Below, piece after piece: positions 1 through 10,869 of a DNA stretch of 32,486 nucleotides (its first letter is position 1; each line of letters starts with the position of its first letter). The stretch spans positions 5,352,116-5,384,601 of the forward strand of contig NC_049987.1 of NCBI RefSeq assembly GCF_000003815.2, given 5' to 3'. A program made the translations under genes and the position numbers. The DNA is from Branchiostoma floridae (Eukaryota; Chordata; Leptocardii; Amphioxiformes; Branchiostomatidae). The notes below the pieces were generated by a model. That model was not told the origin of the DNA. It ran no database searches and saw only the letters and a program-made list of their open reading frames with translations.

Positions 1-38
1 AATCGGCAACGTAAGGTGATAGAGGAGGAAAGACGATG

Positions 39-418
39 AGTGGAAGCAGGGTTGTAGCCAGCACCTGTCCTTCAGTCCTTTGAAGGAATTTTGCAGCTGG
101 GGACTGAAAACAAATTTCCCCATTCAGTCCCCAGGGACAGACAAAAATTGATAAGTAAAGATATAAAAAAAATGAAACCCATGTGTTCTTCCTCACCAAA
201 ACAGATGCCATTGAACAGCTTAGCCTACAAGCAAAATTTGCACCTCAAAATGCAGGAAAAAGTGTTTCAGAGGGTCTTGATTTAAAAATTTTCTGGGACC
301 CAGACCCCCTAGAAATGACGCGCAACGTCACGCCATGCCTTCGGTGCTCGATAGGATTCCCATTAAAAATCAAGGGGACTGAAAATGATTTCAGGCTGGC
401 TACAACCCTGAGTGGAAG
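39..418. mobile_element. hAT-like MITE with 8-bp target duplication
   Basis: The element body is 47-410 (364 bp). It starts CAGGGTTGTAGCCAGC and ends with the exact reverse complement GCTGGCTACAACCCTG. The 8 bp AGTGGAAG sits immediately outside both ends (39-46 and 411-418). A CAGGG terminus with an 8-bp duplication is the hAT superfamily signature. No transposase is encoded, so it is non-autonomous. Short ORFs inside it look like chance. Confidence 0.85.
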
Positions 419-883
419 TGAACGGATGTGTATGTGCCAACGTTAGCATAGGGCTTTCCTTGTTCTGCTTTAAGTTATCTACCCGCCTTTTCGGTTAAAT
501 ACGGGTTGTCATCGATATTCCGTCTTCGTAGATTCCAAGGTATGAAGAACTCAAGGTCATTCCCACACACACCGGATCGCGGTGTCATCTATTACTTTTG
601 TTTTCTCACGTCTCACATGATAAGACAAAACGCTTGATGAGGAATTCCTTCGATTCATAAAAGACATTATGATTTATATTCATGCTACAACATTAGAGCA
701 GTGACCCTTGTTTCCCGATTCCGGATGAGAGGAAAACACTTATTGAACGCCCGTCATAACCCCTTGCCATGACATTTTTCACGATAATCCACATCCATCG
801 TACGAATAGCTATCCTTTTTTGGGGGGATATCAGAGTCGACAACTTACTGCTTGAGGCCCCTCTGGTTTTTCTTTATATTTTG
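419..883. other. Unannotated intergenic stretch
   Basis: I see no ORF of note, RNA gene or clear repeat structure here, only moderately AT-rich sequence between the hAT-like element and the TTC repeat. Confidence 0.5.
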
Positions 884-1018
884 TCTTCTTCTTCTTCTTC
901 TTCTTCTTCTTCTTCTTCTTCTTCTTCTTCTTCTTCTTCTTCTTCTTCTTCTTCTTCTTCTTCTTCTTCTTCTTCTTCTTCTTCTTCTTCTTCTTCTTCT
1001 TCTTCTTCTTCTTCTTCT
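884..1018 (+). repeat. (TTC)n microsatellite, about 45 units
   Basis: An almost perfect run of TTC (GAA on the other strand) covers about 135 bp. It gives artificial poly-Leu and poly-Ser ORFs. Its length may be inexact in the assembly. Confidence 0.97.
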
Positions 1019-1446
1019 ACTGCAAGAACGGTAATGGCTTCTCGCGCTCTGGCACTCCCGTAGTGGTAATTAACAGGGATTTAATACCTGTGATATTTGG
1101 AAGTTCCGTATGGTATGGAGTTGTGAAAGTCGCAGTGATCTTTCTAGAACTTTAAGCCTGATACCCTGTTGCAACGATCAACACTCTATACTTCCTTATT
1201 GGATGCTCTGTCATTGCATTGATCAAAGTGAGGCTTTTCGTCTTCCTCCGCTTCCAAAAAAGAGGTGAAAGCCAACCTATTTAGAAATAGCTAACACTAG
1301 TATTCAAGTAGTCTCTTTTCACAATAATGTTTGATCTTGAATTATTCTCATTCTTTCTTCATCAGGCCAGCTTTTAGTTTTGAACTAGGCATGTATCATT
1401 GCCTTCGGCATTGGATTGTGGAAAAACATCAAGGACACCTTTAGTA
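1019..1446. other. Unannotated intergenic stretch
   Basis: No supported gene or repeat is visible between the microsatellite and the inverted-repeat element that follows. Confidence 0.45.
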
Positions 1447-1685
1447 TACCCTCTTTCCACTGGGACGGCGCTCTCGACGCGCTCTCCCTAGATTTAACAG
1501 ATCGCTCAACGAATTGTGGAGAAACGAAACTAATCTTTTTACACTTTGTGCAAACGTTTTGTTGTCTTCTCAGATACAATTTTACGTTTTGTATGATATA
1601 CCCAGTGTGAAAGTATAGGTTACACATATCCTTTTTAGGTCGCAGTGAGAGCGCAGCGCGATCGCCGTCTAGTGGAAAGGGAGCC
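1447..1685. mobile_element. MITE-like inverted-repeat element
   Basis: The left arm (about 1449-1488, core TTTCCACTGGGACGGCG then a CGACGCGCTCTC block) is matched in inverted orientation by the right arm (about 1643-1683, reverse complement TTTCCACTAGACGGCG then a GCTGCGCTCTC block). The interior is about 155 bp with no transposase. I could not identify a target duplication, so the ends are approximate. Confidence 0.65.
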
Positions 1686-2203
1686 TTCCGAACGCCTCGG
1701 GTAACATTTATCCAGAAGGATAAACGGCTTACACAGAGATAATCCCGCATAGATCACATCCTGTCGTCACTCTTTAACAGCCGATTCGCATCTGTTAAAC
1801 AAGAATAACTTGCCCTTTGATATTTGTCCCAGCTAGATTCTGCATCTGTATCTGTAGCCGTTATGACCACCCTCCGGCGTAACGTATTAGGATTGTCTCT
1901 CTGACCTTTGTAACGTTATGTCCGGTATAACCACTTTTCGGCGTAACCTACCGACTAATACTCTGACCTTTGTCGAGTTAAACCGTTTACATTAACTGTA
2001 AATCCTGCTCAAGTCTACTGATACCGTGATTTAATGTGTTATTTATTCTCTTGTGTTCTGGTCCACGATAACTCCCTAATGCTATATTAAATTGAGTTTT
2101 GTTGCCTCTGAGATCCAGTCAGAATATGGTCAGATTGTCTTAAGAGATTTGACTTTCTTCATCTGTTCTAAAAAGGGCAAATTTGTTTTCTTCTTGTTTC
2201 TCC
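1686..2203. other. Intergenic stretch with a weak internal tandem repeat
   Basis: No gene is seen. Around 1855-1985 a unit of about 65 bp occurs twice imperfectly, with CTGACCTTTGT and CGGCGTAAC blocks in both copies. The rest is unrecognised. Confidence 0.4.
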
Positions 2204-2409
2204 TACCAAGGCTAATCTCCAAGCAGACCCTACAATGGCATATGATAGTACCAAACTGCCCAAGGAGTGTAGTCAGCCAAAAGGTGTCCATTTGCCTTGT
2301 AGCGAAACACACTCCTAAGCCGGCTTCACTCCTCTGCCAGCTTTTGATACTTATGCTATTATATATATCTTATGCTACCGTAGGATCTGCTTGGAGATTA
2401 TACCAAGGC
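2204..2409. mobile_element. Foldback MITE, family A copy 1, 9-bp target duplication
   Basis: The body is 2213-2400. It opens TAATCTCCAAGCAGACCC and closes GGATCTGCTTGGAGATTA, so the ends are inverted repeats, and most of the element folds on itself. TACCAAGGC lies on both sides (2204-2212 and 2401-2409). Two other copies are at 19533-19707 and 32137-32309. The 110-residue ORF crossing it is non-coding. Confidence 0.88.
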
Positions 2410-2540
2410 TACCTGTGTAAGTAAGGAGGGTTAGGAAGAAGGTTATTTCTGCCTTCACTTAAGGAGGCTTTTACTGGCCATGTTTTCAAAAAGAAGGAAA
2501 TTTCACATGAATTATGGGGAATGTTTTGACAAGTACACGT

Positions 2541-3687
2541 ACACATCAAAATGAGAGAGAAATACGGCGAATACGCCGATTCGAGTTTAAGCCCCGGTCA
2601 CAAGAATCGTACGACGTCCTTGCGATGGCATATTACGCCTATCGCACGATGATCACAGTGGATCGCAGCTAAATCGTAAGCAAAATCAGCCATCGCAGAG
2701 CATCGCAGAGCATCGGATGATGTTCAAAATTTTTCCAGCGTCGTACGATTTTTCACTTGTGTCTCTTCTGTATAGCCGTCTGACCGTTTTTGTGCTTCTT
2801 TAACGAACAAAATGTGGACATAGCTGTTGAATACCTTCCTATAATATCTTTACCTGTAAAAATAAATTAAAAAAGACTATGACAACAAGAGTATTACAAG
2901 GAAAAGTTCAAATCAAGCGTGAGTACTGGTATGGTTATCTCGGCCTGCTTGCCGGCTCTGCGTGTCAGGCTCTTTCGAAGATTGTATCATGATATGCTAT
3001 CAACAAAAAGATGCCATCATACAAAAATCATATCGTAAGCATTATATCATATATATTTTCGACTCATAGAGCCTGCCTTTATGTTTGAGTTGTCCCCATG
3101 GTTATTACGATTATGGTAAACTGACCCAAGACCGACGAGAGCTGAGATTTGATCTAATTATAAACTCACGTCAGTCACGTGCATGAAGCGATCAAACAAT
3201 TGTCTGCATCACCTGTGCGGGGCGCGCTGTTCTCTGGTTGCGATTGTGGCAGTTGCGACTGATATATTTTCCCTTTTCGTCAATATCGACAATATCAGGG
3301 AAAACTGAAACCATCACAACATGCTAAAAATTCATAAATGTAAAACCTCATCAGTAGACAAAAATTGCCGTAATGAAGTCTGATTTGGGGGCAAATAAAA
3401 TCTTACGACGATAGCGAAATTTTGAACATGTTCAAAATCCATTTCAGCTCTATTTTCGTCATAGGAGGCTCCCCGATTTACTATGATTTACCTGCGATTG
3501 ACGCAGATACGCTCTTATGACCTCATCGCACGATGCACTACGATCCTTGTGACCACGGCTTCATATATTTAAACCATTGCTTCCGATTCTTCCCCGACTT
3601 ACGACGTACTGCGCTTATGCCGCGCATAAAACCTCCATCGCAGTCAATCGTACGATTCTTGTGACCGGGGCTTCACACATCAAAATG
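2541..3687. mobile_element. About 1.1 kb inverted-repeat DNA element, non-autonomous
   Basis: The left arm from about 2588 (AAGCCCCGGTCACAAGAATC, then GTACGA) is matched inverted at 3648-3673. A second, diverged copy of the right end is at 3541-3562. Outside the arms the 13-mer ACACATCAAAATG occurs at 2541-2553 and 3675-3687. On the left it is 34 bp away from the arm, so either the true left end is near 2554 or the match is not a target duplication. No transposase ORF is present. Confidence 0.7.
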
Positions 3688-3869
3688 GACTGCCGGGGCA
3701 GGAGCAGAGTAGAAAGCCCACAACTCATTATAAAGAAGCGAGAAGAAGTTGAACTTGTACATACTAGAATGTATTAGCATATGTAGAGGTGATAAGATAC
3801 CTTTTACTTATAACAAAATTGTACCTTATCACTAGCGCTACGACCTGTACTTAGCTTGTTTGAGCACAC

Positions 3870-4140
3870 ATGTACAAAAATTAGCCCATTATCTGAATGA
3901 TTAGCATTTAATTATGTAAGGCATCTCTGAAGCCATCTATATTCCAAATATCATGAAGATCCGTCAATCCATTTCCGAGTTATTCCCCTCTAAAGGGATG
4001 ATGCAACTGTGCATGCGTGTAAAAATTCCTGACATGCCTGCGGAATTCTGGGAATTTTTGTCAAACGGTTGCTCACTATAATATTAGGCGAAGCCCCTGA
4101 GGCGTCGCCAAAAAGGTCATTCATTCATTCATTAATAAGG
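3870..4140. repeat. Dispersed repeat fragment with (ATTC)n end
   Basis: The stretch around 3950-3990 (CCAAATATCATGAAGATCCG, then TCAATCC...GAGTTATTC) resembles the blocks at 9078-9120 and 9300-9330 inside another repeat in this window. It ends near 4119-4135 in ATTC units, after a GGCGAAGCCCCTGAGGCG block. I infer an old non-autonomous retroelement fragment. No class is assigned. Confidence 0.45.
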
Positions 4141-4935
4141 TCCAGAGCGACCATTAATCTCAGTTTCGGCAATTGGGGCGGCTATTGGTCAGACACTTAG
4201 AGATGCTTGTTAGCGTCTTCATTAGAGTTGCTGTTTTTTGTCATATCAAAAACGAAGGATAGAGGGATGCCATCAGACCCATTTGACAAAATGCGTATGT
4301 CTTTTTCATTGAAATTTTCATTTCAATGCCAGGTCCTATACACATTTCTACAGGTAGACCGGTGATTGTCCACGTATGATTCTCAGTGATAATAGTCGGG
4401 TTGCCCTATCATGGTCGTGAAATGTAAACCCAATTAGTGTCACTGTTGTTATACCTTGGTTCATGGAACAGCAGGTGTATTCCTGTGCAAAGCCAGAATA
4501 TGCCCAATCAAAAGAATGTTTATTAAAATAGATGTCTTTTTTCTGATTGTATTGATCCATTTGTGACAGTGCGGTAAGTCACTGGCCTCACCTCTCATCC
4601 CGTGACAATAGATCGTCTGTAACATATCAAACACCACCTTTCTAGATATCATCCAGCCTTACATCTAAGGCTTCATCTTCCAACAGACTCTCTCGCTACG
4701 TGCCTCTCCAGTATATTTAAATTGTGCTCATTTCGACGGGCCAATTAAGTTTATTTTCTGAACTAAACTCCCATGGCTCCGATGTTTCGTCTAATGACGT
4801 CTCTAGTTTCTATTTTATCCCTGAGCAATCCAGATCTCGCTAGTCAGGTCCTGACTCGTGTTTGAGTTGAGTGTTTGAAAACGGCAAGTCATTGGTGTAA
4901 ATTCGCTGGTCTTATTTCGGTTATTTCTTTCAAAG
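4141..4935. other. Unannotated intergenic stretch
   Basis: Only short overlapping ORFs without recognisable domains are seen. There is no supported gene, RNA or repeat before the LINE 3' end at 4936. Confidence 0.45.
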
Positions 4936-7900
4936 AATCATCATCATCATAATGGTTTATTTCTTATCCAACTGCACGATACAGGTAGCAGGGTCAGTAA
5001 GACCCTGAATTGTGCTGCCGTGTTACATTTAAAAAAGATACGGGAACAATTTTTAAAAATACTATATACACAGTTAAGAATTACATTGCTGAACCGAATT
5101 ACCTTTAACATTATATATAAAAACAGTTTAACACTTATCTAACACGGATATTGCACATGATTTCATAAAAACAAAGTACGCCGGTAAGTGGTCTTTAGGT
5201 AGCTGTGTCATGACGTCATTAGAGGACATTTTCGTTTAATAGTCTTACAATGTACGGGATGGTGCTTTTTTTGAATCTTTCAGTTCTGGTTTTTATCACA
5301 TCAAGTTCGTTGGATTGTCTAGTGCGTCGGGTGCTGATCTGCCCTCGGAGAGGGGGGAGTAGGCTTCTGAAGACGTGCAACTCAGCAGCTTCCTCCCGAA
5401 GCGGAGACACAAGTGTTCGCGTCGACTCCCCAGTGTCGGGAGACCTAGCTGTTCGCAGGCTTCAGCGTAGTTGGTGTACCCCTTCCCCATGATGATTCTG
5501 CAGGCCCTCTTTTGTATGGTTTCGAGCTGCCATGACTGTTTGTTTGTTAGTCCAGGACTCCAAACCGGGGCTGCATATTCCAGTACTGGCCTCACATACG
5601 AAGTATACACCGTAACCAGGTCTGCGGTAGGCAGGTTGAACTTTCTCAAGCGCCTTAGTATGTAGAGACGCTTGCTGCCTTGTTTGGTCATGTGGTTAAC
5701 CTGGGTGTTCCATTTAAGATCAGACTGGATCCATACCCCCAGTAGCTTTGCAATGTCTACGATCTGGAGAGTATGGCCGTCGATCTGCAAAGACGGCAGA
5801 GGGGGAGCGGTCCTGGTGAAGTAGATGTGCATGACCTTACATTTTTGGGGATGGAGTTTCATTTTACTTTCTTCTGTCCAAAGTTCGAGGTCAGTGAGGT
5901 CTTGTTGTAGTGATGAATGGTCATGTATAAGCCTTGTTTCTATCATGTTAAGGTCATCTACAAACTTCCAAGGATGCGAGGTCGTGTCTTGTGCCGCACT
6001 GTTTATAGTGGCGATAAATACTATCGGAGCAAGTACGGTTCCTTGGGGAAGACCACATGTCAAGACTTCCCATTCAGAGAGTGATCCTTGGTACAGTACA
6101 CGTTGTCTTCTTCTGGACAAGAAGTCGCACAGCCACGGTACAAGAGCTGGTCTGCAACCCAGGTCTAACAGTCTTGTTATTGCAATAGTATGGTCGATGC
6201 GATCGAAAGCTTTGGAGTAGTCCGTTAGAACGAGGCTACTCACTGTGCCGGTGCGGTCGGAGTTCTTATTGAGCAGGTGCATGATGTCGACCAAGCAGAG
6301 TGTGGTTGACCGCCCAGGGAGTCCCCCGAACTGTTTGACGTCGATGTTGGGAGTTATATCTGCTAGTATCCGCTCTGCGATAAAGCCTTCACACACCTTT
6401 GCCAGGAGCGAGGTGAGGGACACGGGTCTAAGCTCGTTCACAGACGGCGGTTTGGTTTTAGCCAGGGGGATCACTGTGGCTTCTCGCCACTCCCATGGAA
6501 CGCGCCCTTCTGATAGTGAAGCGTTAAGGATCCATGTGAGCGGAGTGCTCAGTTCGTAGGCAAATTCTTTAGTCAAGCGACCGGTGATGTTGTCGGGTCC
6601 TGCAGCCTTCCGAACACGGACATTGCGAAGCTTGTTGTACATTTCCCACACCCTAATCTGTTTTGGCATAGGCGCTGGTAGGAACGACGGCAGACGCGTG
6701 GTGTCCAAGGGTGGTAACGCCTTCGTAATGTTGCTGAGAGTGACGTTAATGGCGTCCGCAATGGCTTTTGTGTCGTCTGTAGGGATACCTTCCACGTTGA
6801 TCGTCGGGCTAGTTCTTCCAATGTTTGCCATTGATTTGATCTCCTTGTGCCAGTTTGCAGGATCCAATTTCTTGAGATTTTGTACTTTGGATCTGTAGAA
6901 TGATCGCCTGGCTCTCTTAACCTTTGACTGAGTTTTGTTCCTCAGGGCTTTCCAGGTGTTTGTCTTGCCTTTTGCGAAGGCCTTCTGACGCTTGGACAAG
7001 AGCGCTTTGATTTCAGGGGTCACCCATGGCTTGTCTTTGCTGTGTAGCTTGATCCGGCGTGTCGGGAAGTGTTCGTCGATCTTTTGATGGAGGGTGTTGT
7101 AGAAAGCAGTGGTCATCGCCTGACTTCCCTCTTCGCTTGCTACTTCGCTCCATTCGTGTGTTGTAATCCATGCGCCAAAGGCGCGTACTTTCGAGTCCGG
7201 CATGGGGCGAACTGTCTTTTTTGTGACGACATTTGTCTGCACATGTTGTTTTGGTGCGATGATCACTGTCCGGTGGTCACTCATTCCCACAGGGGCGACA
7301 GTTGAACACGGTTTGTAGAAGCTGCCCAAGTTAGTGATGATCAGGTCGAGGATGGCATCCTGTCTAGTTGGTACGTTGACTATTTGCTTCATGTTGGTGC
7401 AGGAACACAGGTGTTGCACGTCCATCCTGTTGAAATCCCCTCCAATACAGATCCCGATGTCTACGTACTTTGACCGCAGGTAGTCAACTGCGTACACTAG
7501 GTGATCTTGTAATACGTTGTGGTGTGGTGATCCGGGTGGAGAATATACCGCACATACGGCTAGGCCGGTGACCTCGCGAGGCAATCTTGATGGTCTAATG
7601 TAGACCCAGGTGCATTCGAGTTCCGTAGGAACCTCGATGTCTAACTGGCGTGCGTACATCTTGTCGTTAACATATACCGCAACACCACCTCCAGCTTGTT
7701 CTTGTCGTGGTTTTGAAAATAGGGTGAACCCGTCAATGGTATTCATCTCTTCTGGTTCGTCAGGTGTAAACCACGTTTCTGATACGATGGCCACCTGGAT
7801 ATTATTTTCTTGAAGTACGTACTTGAATTCCTCAAGTTTGTTTCGAAGCGACCTCGTATTGCTCAGCATAACTGTTGGCATGGGGTAAGAGGGTTGAGGA

Positions 7901-8520
7901 GGCACGAGATTTACTTCGTCGTTACAAGCAATTGTTTTCAGTACTCTGGGCCGAGTCACGCTTGTTGGTTGGCACAGTAACTGCTTGAAGCGGTTGCCGG
8001 TGAGCGATTTGCATAACAAGTACTCCGAATTCCTCTCTACTTGATGCCGGTAATTCTGAACTGTTTTTATCTTCCTAAACACGTTTTTGCCCGCTTTGGT
8101 TCCCCTGGGGCGACTACGCATCCGCAGCAGTCCCATCTCCTTAAGATGATGTTTAAGCTGCCCGGACAAAGGTGAGAAGTCACGCCTACAGGCTCTAAAG
8201 AACTGGGACGAGTACCTGTATATGGCTGCCATTGTCCGTAGGTGGGGAGGGAAAGCTGGGTGGGTGAGCGTTAGAAGACTTCTGTCGACACAGCGTGGTT
8301 ATTTGTCATCAGACTGGCTTGATAAGGTTCCCACATCCGTAGCGAGTATTCCAGACAGGAAACAATCCAACATAGACGGAAATACATGACACGAAAATTG
8401 CAAAAACGAACTAACTTTTGGAGCTGACTTTTTGTGCGGCTGCCATTATTAGCGCCACCTACCAGAAGAATGTCGAGACACGAGTTAAAGTAAGTCACAA
8501 GAGCTGTCATTCAACTTGAA
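4936..8520 (-). mobile_element. Near-full-length CR1/L2-group LINE
   Basis: The element reads right to left. The ORF starts at 8232. A 3' UTR of about 280 bp follows the coding end, and the element ends in an (ATG)n-type simple repeat at 4936-4951, written ATCATC on the plus strand. The 5' limit is not certain: sequence up to about 8520 lies between the ORF and the next LINE's 3' end and may be its 5' UTR. I found no convincing target duplication. Confidence 0.8.
5219..8232 (-). CDS. Non-LTR retrotransposon ORF2: endonuclease plus reverse transcriptase
   Basis: The long frame (8232 down to 5296) is 978 residues with no internal stop. An AP-like endonuclease spans about residues 118-325, with SNTRSL, SETWF (E152), GGDFN (D267, N268) and SDH (318-320). 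A reverse transcriptase spans about 530-770, with AGPDNI, RPVSL, TDYSKAFDRID (D671), LPQGTVLAP and FVDD (757-760, in place of the usual YADD). The 3' part has the RPVLEYAAPVWSP block of Jockey/CR1/L2 elements. The frame ends early near residue 960. From a run of six G at 5352-5357 the adjacent frame carries the expected C-terminus (ERFKKSTIPYIVRLLN) to a stop at 5219, so a one-base indel or sequencing error is likely. The product would copy its own RNA at a nicked target. Exact clade is uncertain among CR1, L2 and Rex1-like. Confidence 0.9.
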
Positions 8521-8529
8521 ACTACACAA

Positions 8530-8950
8530 GTTATGTTGAGTTTATTGAGTTTATTGTGATACCCTTTAGCTCATTGGGCTAATCTTCCAGGGCTAATTAA
8601 CCCTTTAGCTCATTGGGCTAATCTTCCAGGGCTAATAAAAAACACACAGTATATACATTGTACAAGTGGATGGAAAGATACCATACACTTAAAACAGATA
8701 CAAATACATATATGTACATAAAGTATGTCATGAGGTCAGAGGGTTATATACAATAAAACCATTATGATCTGTAGAAATTGTCTATCATCTTCTTTAGCAA
8801 TCTTGTATCGGAGACAATCTTGAAATCTCTGGGTAGCAGATTCCACAGTTTAACTGATCTGTAACTAGAGTTCCACGAACACATACCTTTGCCAAATAAA
8901 CCAGGTTTGTTATGTAGAATGATGTCTGTAGACAAATGCGTCACTCATTA
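8530..8950 (-). mobile_element. LINE 3' end, distal piece of a split element
   Basis: A 60-residue minus frame at 8762-8944 has the C-terminal block typical of CR1/L2-like ORF2 (SYRSVKLWNLLPRDF, then a basic tail and stop). Below it lie a 3' UTR and TTGAGTTTATTGAG ends. The UTR contains a tandem pair of about 37 bp (TTTAGCTCATTGGGCTAATC and onward, twice, 8563-8635). With 9720-10190 it forms one element interrupted by the repeat at 8950-9715. Confidence 0.7.
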
Positions 8951-9715
8951 CATTTATCTTATAATTATATGCTTGGAGTTGGTTTATAAAATTTTGGCAT
9001 AAATTATGCAAATTACATCCCAATTTAAAATTAATTAATATCAAGTTGTATCAAGCATTACTTCAGCTATCAGCATACCAAAAATCATGATGATCCTTTG
9101 ATCCATTCTTGACTTATTCTCTTTTAAAGTTTTAAATGCATCTCTTAGTCTCGGCCCTCTTTTTCAGTTACAAAGACAATTTTGAAAGTACTATCAAGGA
9201 ATGCAGTGGATTTATGAACTTTCCTAATCAATTATGCAAATTAGCTGTTAATTTGCATAATACGTATCACATTATAAAGGTCTTCACTTAGACTATCTAC
9301 ATACCAAAAATCATGACGATCCGCCAACACGTTCATATTTTCTCATTAATTATGCAAAAATTAATTAGGCCCAAACTCTAATCTACCACTCAAAAATCAC
9401 GACCACAGCTTGTCCAGAACACTGGATATAAAAAGTTACTATTGACTTTCCGCTGCAGTACCTTAGCAAGCTTCTATGGGACCCATGATCGAACTTGACC
9501 TTCGTTTTCCTGACCCCTAGGCCTACCCACCTACCAAATATCATCAGGATCCATCCAAGGCTTCTCCAGTTATGCTGTTGACACACACACACACACACAG
9601 ACACACACACACACAAACACGCCCAAAACATAACCTTAGCCGTTCTGGCAAAGGTAATTAAATGTTCTCCTCCCGCTGCTGTTCCTTGCATTCGGTAACC
9701 AATAATCATGCAATG
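8950..9715 (-). mobile_element. Non-autonomous repeat inserted into an older LINE
   Basis: This stretch splits the LINE reading frame between 9720 and 8950. It carries a (CA)n microsatellite (9579-9617), an ATTAATTATGCAAA-rich section, and two diverged internal units each containing ACCAAAAATCATGA, then GATCC (9078-9100 and 9302-9325). It encodes nothing recognisable. Class is unknown; a fragment at 3950-3990 seems related. Ends are approximate. Confidence 0.6.
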
Positions 9716-9719
9716 ACTG

Positions 9720-10190
9720 CCTAGTGGAGTGCACAGTACAAGAGATTGGTATATCTCCTGTGGCTCACTCAATCTGTTTCTCACTAGCAACCAACCTAGA
9801 TCAGAGTGCATTTTGGCGACAGAAGTGTCAAAGGGACATTTCAGGGCCAGCCTACAGGCCTTGTTTAGTATCACTTGTAGCTTTTTTGAACATGACTCTG
9901 ACACACTGGCCAGTACAGGTGAACAATAGTTCAAGACTGATAGCACCAGGGCTTGAAGTACCAGCTTACACACATCATCAGGTATATAACAAGCATATCT
10001 TCTAACATAGGCTAAGTTTCCTGAGAGTTTGTTACAAGATATTTGGCATGAAGATTCCAAGTTAGTGACGGGTCCATATGTAAGCCCGATAGGACTGCTT
10101 TGGTTACTAGTACTTGTTCAACTTTCTCAGAGCCGATTACAAGGTTCAAAGATTTATCGGGTAAGATAGCAAGCTTGCGTTCAGTTCAGC
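9720..10190 (-). pseudogene. LINE reverse transcriptase C-terminal remnant
   Basis: The minus frame from 10060 reads NKLSGNLAYVRRYACYIPDD, then a LVLSVLNYCSPVLASVSESC block and LQVILNKACRLALK. This is the post-RT region of CR1/L2-type ORF2. Further 5' (10060-10190) the homology continues in another frame (LTWN, then HAKYL), so at least one frameshift is present. After about 9720 the frame runs into an unrelated repeat. The rest of the C-terminus resumes at 8944. The product is dead. Confidence 0.75.
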
Positions 10191-10521
10191 CTCATATCAG
10201 TTCCAAATATAACTAGAAAGGCCGACATTTGCTTGAGAGCAAATACAGCATATTTCAGCCATACCCCTTCCCACGCAACATTGGACTGTTCCAAATCACC
10301 CCTGCGCAAAAATGGAACATCTTAACAGTACATTATCCCCCAAAGTGGACTAGTATTGTGAATTGATTCCAGGTCAAAACAGAGCTTGCTCAAGATGCCC
10401 CTGGCCCATATGGAAGAAGATAATCTTCCAAAGGAGCCCCTATGCATGACTTATTGTTTTTAAGTATATCGCGGCAGCTCCTATTTTTCCGAAAGTGAAA
10501 AAAAACACCGCATCTTCCATT
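10191..10521. other. Unannotated stretch before a gap
   Basis: No gene, RNA or repeat is recognised. Confidence 0.4.
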
Positions 10522-10621
10522 NNNNNNNNNNNNNNNNNNNNNNNNNNNNNNNNNNNNNNNNNNNNNNNNNNNNNNNNNNNNNNNNNNNNNNNNNNNNNNN
10601 NNNNNNNNNNNNNNNNNNNNN
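10522..10621. other. Assembly gap, 100 N
   Basis: Exactly 100 N, a conventional unknown-size gap. ORFs drawn through it are meaningless. Confidence 0.99.
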
Positions 10622-10703
10622 GATGTGTGTACATTTATTATTACATTGAACTTTTCTTTTATTCAAGTATGGCATGCGTTTTAATAATTATCAAGCAGGT
10701 GCA

Positions 10704-10869
10704 GGTACTGTGTACTCTCCAAGCAGAGGTTAGNNNNNNNNNNNNNNNNNNNNNNNNNNNNNNNNNNNNNNNNNNNNNNNNNNNNNNNNNNNNNNNNNNN
10801 NNNNNNNNNNNNNNNNNNNNNNNNNNNNNNNNNCGGAGCCTAACCTCTGCTTGGAGAGTAGGTACTGTG
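10704..10869. mobile_element. MITE containing an assembly gap, 9-bp target duplication
   Basis: TACTCTCCAAGCAGAGGTTA at 10713 onward and its inverted copy ending at 10860 flank 100 N (10734-10833). GGTACTGTG is found directly outside both ends (10704-10712 and 10861-10869). The terminus TACTCTCCAAGCAGA is close to TAATCTCCAAGCAGA of family A, so the two are probably related. The true interior is unknown. Confidence 0.82.

Noticed and set aside
852-1063. Poly-Leu and poly-Ser ORFs
   Set aside because: They are translations of the (TTC)n microsatellite in two frames, with no start context or conserved flanks.
9383-10060. A 225-residue minus ORF as a gene
   Set aside because: Its first half is LINE RT remnant and its second half translates an unrelated repeat including a (CA)n run (Cys-Val tract).
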